From Actinomycetota bacterium (GTDB lineage Bacteria; Actinomycetota; UBA4738; CADDZG01; WHSQ01), in the NCBI GenBank assembly GCA_030448085.1, contig JAUJNU010000031.1:1-10201 (forward strand): a stretch of DNA of 10,201 nucleotides, read 5' to 3'. This document shows, one piece after another, positions 5,836 through 10,201 of this stretch; within the stretch, counting starts at the first letter, position 1; every line of letters starts with the position of its first letter. Made by a program: the position numbers and the translations under genes. A model generated the notes under the pieces. That model saw only the letters and a list, made by a program, of their open reading frames with translations, did no database searches and was not told the origin of the DNA.

Positions 5836-5926
5836 GTCAAGCGGACGACTGGAGGAAAAGTTTTGCTGAACGGGCAGGTCTCGAAGCTTCGCGATACCTG
5901 GCAAAAGTTTTCTGACTCCGCTTGAC
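5836..5926. repeat. Nested inverted repeats, about 91 bases
   Basis: The outer arms GTCAAGCGGA (5836-5845) and TCCGCTTGAC (5917-5926) are a perfect 10-bp pair. Inside, GAAAAGTTTTGC (5855-5866) pairs with GCAAAAGTTTTC (5901-5912) in 11 of 12 positions, the exception being a central G-G. Inside that, AGGT (5876-5879) faces ACCT (5896-5899) around the palindrome CGAAGCTTCG (5882-5891). All share nearly the same centre. This fits a long imperfect hairpin formed when the element is single-stranded, such as a lagging-strand origin or packaging signal, or a structured RNA. Confidence 0.6.
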
Positions 5927-5963
5927 GCTCCCGGTCAGCTTCGCTCGCAGGCTCTTGTCCTCG

Positions 5964-5983
5964 GGGGGCGCTACGTCGCCCCC
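5964..5983. repeat. GC-only hairpin
   Basis: GGGGGCG (5964-5970) and CGCCCCC (5977-5983) form a perfect 7-bp stem with the loop CTACGT. It lies 38 bases after the larger nested repeat and probably belongs to the same structured region. Confidence 0.4.
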
Positions 5984-6007
5984 GGTAACCGCCGCTTGCC
6001 GCTTTTG

Positions 6008-6027
6008 AATTTGATGTATTGCAAATT
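6008..6027. repeat. AT-rich island with a small inverted repeat
   Basis: AATTTG (6008-6013) and CAAATT (6022-6027) flank an 8-base spacer. The stretch 6003-6028 is conspicuously AT-rich within very GC-rich DNA. It may be an unwinding or promoter element for the gene starting at 6330, or a protein-binding site. It does not resemble the dif-like cores at the element's ends. Confidence 0.3.
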
Positions 6028-6253
6028 GGTCAGCGAGCCCTCAGAATGCGTGTGTGTCTCCCGGTTGGGATCGGCCGGGGGCGAGTGTTCGAGGTAGACC
6101 ACAGCCTCGGAAGCTCCGAGCTTGGTGAGTCGGACCCCCCAGGTCAGGGGGTGCCCCGGCTAGGTGACGTAGGACAGGCAGCGAGGACCGGCCCCAGGTC
6201 CGCAGGTGAGGTGGGAGTGGTCGGTGGAGGTCATCGCCCCGGCTGAACTTGAG

Positions 6254-6275
6254 AAGCGGCCCCGGTGGGTCGCTT
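6254..6275 (+). terminator. Terminator-like hairpin ahead of the small gene
   Basis: AAGCGGCCC (6254-6262) pairs with GGGTCGCTT (6267-6275) with a single G-U pair and the tetraloop CGGT. It is followed by TCTGCCTTTCT. It could end a transcript from the structured region or attenuate the gene starting at 6330. The T content after the stem is modest. Confidence 0.4.
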
Positions 6276-6329
6276 TCTGCCTTTCTGGCCTCCCTCCGTG
6301 TCATTTCGGCACCTGCTCAGGGAGTGTTC

Positions 6330-6632
6330 GTGGCCAAGAAGAACGTCGGAGGACAGGCTCGCAAGGTCGAGCTGATACTCGCTGAGCTGGAGGAACGCCT
6401 CGAGCGCGTTCAGATGACGGGCTTCGAGATGGGCCTGGAGGCTGCCGAGCGCCTAGGGCGGGTCCAGCCTAACGACTGTCCTATGTGCGACCTGCGGGGG
6501 GGCACTCTAACGGCCCCAGTTTCCCACACAGCGCCCGGCGAGGGTCAGCAATGGGCAATAGCCCATAATCCACGTTATGTAAACCTAGCCTGGCCGACCT
6601 GCCCCGAACCTTCCTCATGCCCAGTGTTTTAG
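6330..6632 (+). CDS. Small element protein, cut by the right attachment site
   Basis: I do not recognise the family. From GTG 6330, with AGGGAG (6319-6324) 5 bases ahead, it begins AKKNVGGQARKVELILAELE and has a charged helix (about residues 10-45, ELEERLERV and MGLEAAERLG), then NDCPMCDLRGG with a lone CxxC. As assembled the frame runs to TAG 6630-6632, giving 100 residues, but the last 19 or so codons lie in or beyond the dif-like site and so are host DNA. If the element is circular the frame passes the junction (codon CGT across the centre), continues through 4185-4274 without a stop, and ends at TGA 4275-4277, overlapping the rep ATG at 4277: 112 residues. A helix-rich DNA-binding or Rep-accessory role would fit the position but is not shown by any motif. 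Confidence 0.5.
   Translation: MAKKNVGGQARKVELILAELEERLERVQMTGFEMGLEAAERLGRVQPNDCPMCDLRGGTLTAPVSHTAPGEGQQWAIAHNPRYVNLAWPTCPEPSSCPVF
6558..6585 (+). other. Right attachment site, near-canonical dif site (attR)
   Basis: The XerC-side arm is ATAGCCCATAA (6558-6568), the centre TCCACG (6569-6574) and the XerD-side arm TTATGTAAACC (6575-6585). Compared with E. coli dif, whose arms are GGTGCGCATAA and TTATGTTAAAT around a 6-bp centre, the inner CATAA and TTATGT match exactly. The XerD arm differs from the Bacillus subtilis half TTATGTAAACT at one base. The layout of 11 + 6 + 11 is that of all dif sites. This side should carry the chromosomal XerD arm, so it is the functional dif left after integration and marks the chromosome terminus. 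Confidence 0.7.
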
Positions 6633-7174
6633 GTATGAGGGCTAACCGGCGCCTGATCCCTGCAGATTCGGCCGACGTCGGTGGTCGTGCCGCAAGGGCC
6701 TTCCCCCTTCGCCGCGTAAACAGAAGAGGCCCTGGAGACGTAGTCGCTCACCCCTTCTCCAAGGAGATGCTTCGCAAAGAGGACAGTCGCAGAACGCCGG
6801 GACGATCTTCGGAGGCGTACTTCAGCAATGCGATCGCCGGTCGATGGATCGAACATCGTCGCCTTGAACCGATCGTTCCTTACTCTGATCTTGATAGATC
6901 TTTCCCATCTGCCATCGTCGTCCGTATTGAACGAGATGAAGAGAGTGTTCGCCTCACTACGGAAATGCCTTTTCCCCCAGCGTCCGAATGTATTGACCCG
7001 ATGTTTTAGGAATCTCTCCCCCCCGACCATTTCGTGACCACCGACTACCCGAGCTATGTCAAGTCGGCCAGCTGTGTCGTCGGGATCTGATACCGCTGAG
7101 GTGTCGGCGGAAGCCGAGACCGGAACGAATAGCCCACCCAGCACGATAAAGCAGACCACCAATCGGCCGCCCAC
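6629..7174 (-). CDS. Secreted protein of unknown function
   Basis: From GTG 7172-7174 the product is 181 residues with a compact signal peptide (GGRLVVCFIVLGGLFVPVSASA), cleavage likely after Ala23. The mature part opens with DPDDTAGRLDI (30-40), a segment I associate with exported actinobacterial proteins of unknown function, then alternating strand-like segments (LFISFNT, IKIRVRN, FKATMFDP, GDRIAEVRLRR) and ends with two cysteines (161 and 171). No catalytic motif is seen. I chose this start because GGGAGGGG lies 6 bases upstream and the signal peptide has normal length. ATG 7238-7240, with GGGGAG 6 bases ahead, is a real alternative that would add 22 residues, but codons there are poor in G/C at third positions. 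It is the first host gene right of the dif-like site. Confidence 0.7.
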   Translation of the reverse strand: MGGRLVVCFIVLGGLFVPVSASADTSAVSDPDDTAGRLDIARVVGGHEMVGGERFLKHRVNTFGRWGKRHFRSEANTLFISFNTDDDGRWERSIKIRVRNDRFKATMFDPSTGDRIAEVRLRRSSRRSATVLFAKHLLGEGVSDYVSRASSVYAAKGEGPCGTTTDVGRICRDQAPVSPHT

Positions 7175-7389
7175 CCACTTCCCCTCCCGGCAGAACCCGT
7201 CGAGATCAGCTCGGCCTTTGATAGTTCGTACTTCAGGCATTCGCAACTCCCCGGTAACTGTGGCCCTAACAGTACGGTGCCCAATCAAGAAAACACGTAC
7301 AGCCCGAGAGGGCAATAGGCGTCAGGGTGGTCCTCCGGCAAATGGAGGCGGCCAGTCGGTGCCGGGCCCCCTGATCTGGGACCGCTGGT

Positions 7390-8034
7390 GTGGCGGTAGC
7401 CTCCCAGCGGATGCGATACGAGGCCCAGCTCCCGGACGGTTCCCCGCTTCTTTTTCGCCCCCTCGAGCGATCGGACGCCGGCATCATCGCCGAGGCATTC
7501 AAGCATCTGTCGCCGGCCTCCCGCTACACGAGGTTCTTCCAGCAGATCTCCGAGCTCTCGCAGGCGCAGTTGCGCTACCTCACCGAGGTGGACCAAGTGG
7601 ATCACGTTGCCTGGGTGGCCGGCCGGCCCGGTGACCCGGGCGAGGGCATCGGCATCGTCCGGTGGATCCGGCTCAAGGAAGACCCCGCGATCGCAGAGGT
7701 AGCGGTGACTGTCATCGACGAGTACCAGAAGAATGGGATCGGCCGGACCCTTCTGATGGTCGCGGGCAAGTCCGCCCGGGAGCACGGGATCGAGCGCTTC
7801 CGCGCCTGGGTGATCGGCGAGAACCGGGCCACGCTCCACATGCTCGAGACGATGGGCGGGATCCCCGGGCGCTGGGAGGGCGGGGTCCTCCAGGTAGATG
7901 TTCCCCTGCCTCCGGATCCCGGCGCCATGTTGGAGTTGGCCCCCCTGCGACTCCAGGAGGTCGCCTCGCCCGCCGACGAAACCGGCCCCCGCGACCCCGC
8001 CGGCCTTTCTCCCGGTGACGTCCCCCGCCTCTGA
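7390..8034 (+). CDS. GNAT family N-acetyltransferase
   Basis: A 214-residue GNAT protein. The core runs from about residue 20 (LLFRPLERSDAGIIAEAF, first strand and helix) to about 171. The acetyl-CoA pyrophosphate loop is in VIDEYQKNGIGRTLL, with Q113-K-N-G-I-G118, and WVIGENRATLHMLETMG follows as motif B. GNAT enzymes transfer acetyl from acetyl-CoA to an amine; the acceptor cannot be predicted. The tail from about 172 is rich in Pro, Asp and Gly (PPDPGAM to SPGDVPRL) and probably disordered. The GTG at 7390 gives the longest frame; ATG 7411 (MRYEAQLPDGSPLLFRPL) is equally possible and neither has a clear ribosome binding site. The gene stands alone. Confidence 0.85.
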   Translation: MAVASQRMRYEAQLPDGSPLLFRPLERSDAGIIAEAFKHLSPASRYTRFFQQISELSQAQLRYLTEVDQVDHVAWVAGRPGDPGEGIGIVRWIRLKEDPAIAEVAVTVIDEYQKNGIGRTLLMVAGKSAREHGIERFRAWVIGENRATLHMLETMGGIPGRWEGGVLQVDVPLPPDPGAMLELAPLRLQEVASPADETGPRDPAGLSPGDVPRL

Positions 8035-8187
8035 CCGAAAGGCTCTCCGACGGTTTAACCGAAGGGTCGCGATGGTAGGTAAGAGGTCCCTCGAGAGACC
8101 GGGGGCCCGGGGCCACCCTCTCCCTTGATGACGCGTCTCCGGCCCCTTTTCTCTCCTCCCGAGAGGATCGCGGAAAGGACGTCACGG

Positions 8188-8321
8188 ATGGCCGAAGAGG
8201 TAACACTCCCCCCGTTCAACCTCGTTGCAACGTTCGACAGCGTCGACAAAGCGCGCGCCGCAGTCGACGAGCTGAAGGACGCCGACATCGACGAGGGCTC
8301 GATCACGATCGACGAGCGCGC
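8188..8321 (+). pseudogene. General stress protein 17M/YflT-like N-terminus, broken at the join
   Basis: ATG 8188 has AAAGGA (8174-8179) 8 bases upstream. The product starts MAEEVTLPPFNLVATFDS then VDKARAAVDELKDADIDE, GSITIDERA: a short strand, a helix and a strand, as at the start of the YflT/general stress protein 17M domain. After about 45 codons the family pattern stops abruptly. The frame then runs through Arg-rich sequence to TGA near 8412, which is simply a wrong frame of the RqcH gene. A full gene of this kind would be considerably longer, so it is cut by the junction near 8320. Confidence 0.6.
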
Positions 8322-8330
8322 ATGGAGTCG
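8312..8330. other. Probable chimeric junction
   Basis: Left of this point the plus strand encodes the start of a stress-protein domain; right of it, in another frame, it encodes RqcH from the middle of the protein. Both genes are truncated at the same place with no repeat, integrase or insertion-sequence end nearby. The sequence at the join is GCGCGC next to ATGGAGTCG, too short to be a homologous crossover. The exact base cannot be fixed. Confidence 0.6.
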
Positions 8331-9260
8331 ATCTCTGAGGCGATTGAGCGGGCTCAGGACGCCTCGGGCCACGTTACACCGCAGGATCACGCGCAACGGC
8401 GCGCGCGGCTGATGCAGGCGATCGACGCGGCTATCAAGTCCGTCGATACACGCATCCGGTCCCTGCAACAGCAGCATGAACGATCGCGCGATACCGAGCG
8501 GCTGCGCCGTTGGGGCGATGCTGTTTATTCGTATATCTGGCAGATTCAGCCGGGCGATAGCGAGTTGACGGTGGAGACTGAAGCTGGGAAGGAGACGATC
8601 CCGCTCGACCCGGCGAAGGATCCCAAGGAGGTCGCCCAGGAGTACTTCGAGGAGTACCGGAAGGCCCAGAAGGCGGGTAACACGCTACCGGAGCGGATCG
8701 AGGCTGCCGAGAACGAGCGGCGGTATCTCGATCAATTGCGGATGCAATCCCAACAGGCGGAGGGGTTTGCCGCGATCGAGGCGCTGCGTCAGGAGTATGA
8801 GGAGCACACGGGAGGCCTGCACGTCGTGCAGGAAAAGTCTGGCCACAAGGCATCCAGGAAGCAGTCAGGCAGGAAGGTTGCTCCGCTTACCGACGACGAC
8901 GGTAATTTGATCTACATCGGCCGGTCGGGGCGGGAAAATGAGCAGGTTACCTTCGATATCGGGGGATCCGATGATCTTTGGCTGCATGCGAGAGGAGTGC
9001 CGGGATCTCACGTGATCCTGAGGATGCGGGCATCATCCGCGGAGCCGGACGAGAACCGGATCGAGACGGCGGCGTCCCTAGCGGCGTACTACTCGGGATC
9101 CCGGGAGAGCGGGACGGTGGAGGTCGATGTTACCGCGCGTCGGCATGTACGCAAGATCAAGGGGGGCGGGCCGGGGATGGTGACATACCGGAACGAACGG
9201 ACGATCGCCGTGCGTCCTGCGGACGAAGCGGAGCTTCGCAAAGCCGGGCGGCTTGAGTAG
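8322..9260 (+). CDS. rqcH: RqcH/NFACT protein, C-terminal part (5' truncated)
   Basis: 312 residues from an ATG that is probably an internal Met. The sequence starts with ESISEAIERA, typical of the region after the NFACT-N domain, followed by a helical coiled-coil block (about 25-165, including RRARLMQAIDAAIKSVDTRI in one part and PERIEAAENERRYLDQLR in another). The NFACT-R domain follows (about 190-290) with GNLIYIGRSGRENEQVTF, DDLWLHARGVPGSH (218-231), AASLAAYYSGSRESG and GGGPGMVTYRNE. RqcH binds stalled large ribosomal subunits and recruits alanyl-tRNA to add C-terminal alanine tails in bacterial ribosome quality control. A complete protein is about 560-590 residues, so roughly 270 N-terminal residues (NFACT-N and HhH) are missing. 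No ribosome binding site belongs to the ATG at 8322. The truncation coincides with the junction to the stress gene. Confidence 0.85.
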   Translation: MESISEAIERAQDASGHVTPQDHAQRRARLMQAIDAAIKSVDTRIRSLQQQHERSRDTERLRRWGDAVYSYIWQIQPGDSELTVETEAGKETIPLDPAKDPKEVAQEYFEEYRKAQKAGNTLPERIEAAENERRYLDQLRMQSQQAEGFAAIEALRQEYEEHTGGLHVVQEKSGHKASRKQSGRKVAPLTDDDGNLIYIGRSGRENEQVTFDIGGSDDLWLHARGVPGSHVILRMRASSAEPDENRIETAASLAAYYSGSRESGTVEVDVTARRHVRKIKGGGPGMVTYRNERTIAVRPADEAELRKAGRLE

Positions 9261-9306
9261 GGACAAACCTCGCAATCTGCCGTCAGTGTCCCCCGGTTCT
9301 CGGCAG
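9260..9306 (+). other. Interleaved inverted repeats after rqcH
   Basis: GGGACA (9260-9265) pairs with TGTCCC (9287-9292), and CTGCCG (9277-9282) pairs with CGGCAG (9301-9306). The order of the four arms is interleaved, which is the layout of an H-type pseudoknot in the 3' untranslated RNA of rqcH. Two 6-bp pairs in GC-rich DNA can arise by chance. Confidence 0.2.
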
Positions 9307-9382
9307 TGCATCTACAAGCTGGGCAACACTTATCGCCCTTCTTTCGTAGACGGCGGGTAGAGCCAACTTCAGAGAGGCTTGT

Positions 9383-9424
9383 AGACAGGAAGGCCCCGGG
9401 CATATGCCCGGGGCCTTCCTGTCT
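9383..9424. terminator. 42-bp perfect palindrome, bidirectional terminator
   Basis: Arms 9383-9403 and 9404-9424 are perfect 21-bp inverted repeats with no spacer, from AGACAGGAAGG at the outside to CATATG at the centre. It lies between convergent rqcH and tatC, 19 bp from the tatC stop. The stem strength and position fit a shared terminator for both genes. The outer arms give GGCCTTCCTGTCT on either strand rather than a clean T-run. Confidence 0.7.
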
Positions 9425-9442
9425 GTGCTCTTGTGACGATCG

Positions 9443-10201
9443 CTAGATATCGTCCGCCTTCTCGGCTCCACTGGCCACCGGTTGGACTGCACTGCCGTCA
9501 GAGAAACTCTCGCCGCGCAGTCCCGTCTTGGCGAAGATCGAGGAGATGATGATGCCAAATTCATAGAGGATGATGAGCGGGATCGCGACAATGGCCATGT
9601 TGTACGGATCCGTGCTGGGCGTAATGATAGCGGCAGCGATCAGCAGGAGCATGAAGGCGTACTTGCGCCATTTACGCATCTGCCGGGGAGTGATGACGCC
9701 GATCTTGGCGACGATGTACATGATCACCGGTAACTGGAACGCGAGCCCCAGTCCGATCATCAAGGTCATGAAGAAGGAAACCGTTTCGTTTCCGTCCGGT
9801 TGCCAGTCGAACGCCGAGGTATTCCAATTGGACAGGAAGTAGAGGGCTCGAGGGGCGGCAATGAAATATCCGTAATACACACCTACGGCAAAGAGGACGG
9901 TGGTGAAGGGCAACGCGCTGAAGAGGACGCGCTTTTCCTTGCGCGTCATTCCCGGTGCCAGGAACGACACAATCTGGTAGACGATGATCGGCATACAGAT
10001 CGCGATTGCCACGTACAGGGCGATCTTGAACGTCAGCGTCAGTGTCTCGGTCGGAGATTTGACATCGAGACCGTTTACCGAATTGGCCTTGTTACTGATA
10101 TCAGTGAGCACGCGGCCGGCAAGAAAGAAGCCGAAAAGGAATGCGGGCACGATCGCGATCACCATCTTCATGATGCGATCACGGAGTTCCTCAAGGTGCT
10201 C
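9443..10201 (-). CDS. tatC: Sec-independent translocase subunit TatC (5' end outside window)
   Basis: The frame is open to the right edge, with EHLEELRDRIMKMVIAI as the first visible residues. EHLEELR is the N-terminal signature of TatC, so only a few residues are missing. Six hydrophobic helices follow: around IAIVPAFLFGFFLAG, IALYVAIAICMPIIVYQI, FTTVLFAVGVYYGYFIA, TLMIGLGLAFQLPVIMYIV, YAFMLLLIAAAIITPS and AIVAIPLIILYEFGIIIS. The loop FLAPGMTRKEKR between helices 2 and 3 is a family hallmark. The fourth helix has GLAFQLP, with Gln where E. coli has a conserved Glu in the corresponding FEVP position. TatC binds twin-arginine signal peptides and, with TatA/B, exports folded proteins. It is convergent with rqcH and ends next to the 42-bp palindrome. 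Partner tat genes are not in the window. Confidence 0.93.
   Translation of the reverse strand, partial: EHLEELRDRIMKMVIAIVPAFLFGFFLAGRVLTDISNKANSVNGLDVKSPTETLTLTFKIALYVAIAICMPIIVYQIVSFLAPGMTRKEKRVLFSALPFTTVLFAVGVYYGYFIAAPRALYFLSNWNTSAFDWQPDGNETVSFFMTLMIGLGLAFQLPVIMYIVAKIGVITPRQMRKWRKYAFMLLLIAAAIITPSTDPYNMAIVAIPLIILYEFGIIISSIFAKTGLRGESFSDGSAVQPVASGAEKADDI

Larger units (their letters stand above)
5750..6329. other. Non-coding region of the element, rich in inverted repeats
   Basis: No convincing gene is found in these 580 bases on either strand. The short frames present (for example 6019-6246 on plus, 6041-6304 on minus) lack ribosome binding sites, domains and coding bias. The stretch instead holds a dense set of inverted repeats: 5836-5926, 5964-5983, 6008-6027, a CTCGG/CCGAG stem near 6103, and a terminator-like hairpin at 6254-6275. 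For a replicating single-strand element this is where an origin, a lagging-strand origin or a packaging signal would be expected. Confidence 0.5.
4178..6568. mobile_element. Xer-dependent integrated element, inovirus-satellite-like, about 2.4 kb
   Basis: The region is bounded by direct repeats of a dif-like core (4167-4194 and 6558-6585) with identical 6-bp centres; centre to centre it is 2391 bp. It carries a replication initiator gene (4277-5293), a divergently oriented lipoprotein gene (5342-5722), a structured non-coding region (5750-6329) and a small gene that begins at 6330 and is cut by the right site. There is no integrase, as expected for elements that borrow host XerC/XerD. Dif-integrated filamentous phages (CTX-phi, VGJ-phi, TLC-phi) are the known precedent. 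The absence of a Zot/pI ATPase and of any small coat gene with a membrane helix makes a satellite or a small integrated rolling-circle plasmid the better reading. The boundaries rest on the repeat match alone. Confidence 0.65.

Noticed and set aside
5822..5914. 31-residue plus-strand peptide from GTG 5822 over the nested repeats
   Set aside because: No ribosome binding site, and the inverted repeats explain the sequence better than a peptide.
6008..6027. A third dif-like site
   Set aside because: AATTTG/CAAATT with an 8-bp spacer does not fit the 11+6+11 layout and lacks the CATAA and TTATGT halves.
6019..6246. 75-residue plus-strand frame inside the element
   Set aside because: Gly/Arg-rich, no ribosome binding site, no recognisable pattern; lies among the hairpins.
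6617..7009. 130-residue plus-strand frame
   Set aside because: Antisense to the secreted-protein gene at 6629-7174, which has a signal peptide and strong ribosome binding site; the plus frame has no domain or coding bias.
7056..7634. 192-residue plus-strand frame
   Set aside because: Overlaps the secreted-protein gene on one side and the GNAT gene in another frame; Pro/Arg-rich without family signs.
9283..9591. 102-residue minus-strand frame
   Set aside because: Runs through the 42-bp palindrome and the tatC end in another frame; Ser/Arg-rich shadow.
1..10201. CRISPR arrays, tRNA or rRNA genes, insertion sequences
   Set aside because: No regularly spaced repeats, cloverleaf-type T-loop context, rRNA sequence or transposase reading frame was found.

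Overview
The window reads as two unrelated pieces of DNA. Positions 1 to about 8320 look actinobacterial: an Lnt end overlapping a Ppm1-type polyprenol-phosphate mannosyltransferase gene, a DUF664/DinB protein, CsbD, secreted proteins and lipoproteins, and high G/C at third codon positions. From about 8322 to the end there is a headless RqcH/NFACT gene and a tatC gene of different style, which I would guess are Chloroflexota-like. The join falls inside two genes at once, so an assembly or amplification chimera is the simplest explanation.

Layout. 1-921: end of lnt, then ppm1. 980-2537: DinB-like gene and an aldo/keto reductase gene, both on the minus strand. 2613-2801: csbD, with a perfect palindrome over its likely promoter. 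2822-3275: a secreted-protein gene whose reading frame jumps several times. 3451-4053: a lipoprotein gene with its terminator. 4178-6568: a compact mobile element. 6629-7174: a secreted protein. 7390-8034: a GNAT acetyltransferase. 8188-8321: the first 45 codons of a stress protein. 8322-9260: the C-terminal part of RqcH. 9383-9424: a 42-bp perfect palindrome between convergent genes. 9443-10201: most of tatC.

The main discovery is the stretch from 4178 to 6568. It is bounded by two direct copies of a dif-like XerCD recombination core sharing GCC(T/C)ATAATCCACGT. The right copy (6558-6585) has a near-canonical XerD half, TTATGTAAACC. The left copy (4167-4194) keeps the XerC half and the 6-bp centre but has an unrelated XerD side. 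This is the pattern left by integrative elements that use the host Xer recombinases (dif-integrating filamentous phages and their satellites). Between the sites are a rolling-circle/inovirus-type replication initiator, a small lipoprotein gene on the opposite strand, about 600 bp of non-coding DNA full of inverted repeats, and a small gene cut by the right attachment site. No integrase, Zot/pI or coat gene is visible.

If the element is closed into a circle on paper at the shared centre, the truncated small gene stays open through the junction. It then ends in a TGATG overlap with the rep start, so the circle would hold a translationally coupled small gene-rep operon that integration splits. 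I read this as a roughly 2.4-kb satellite-like Xer-dependent element at the replication terminus of an actinobacterium.
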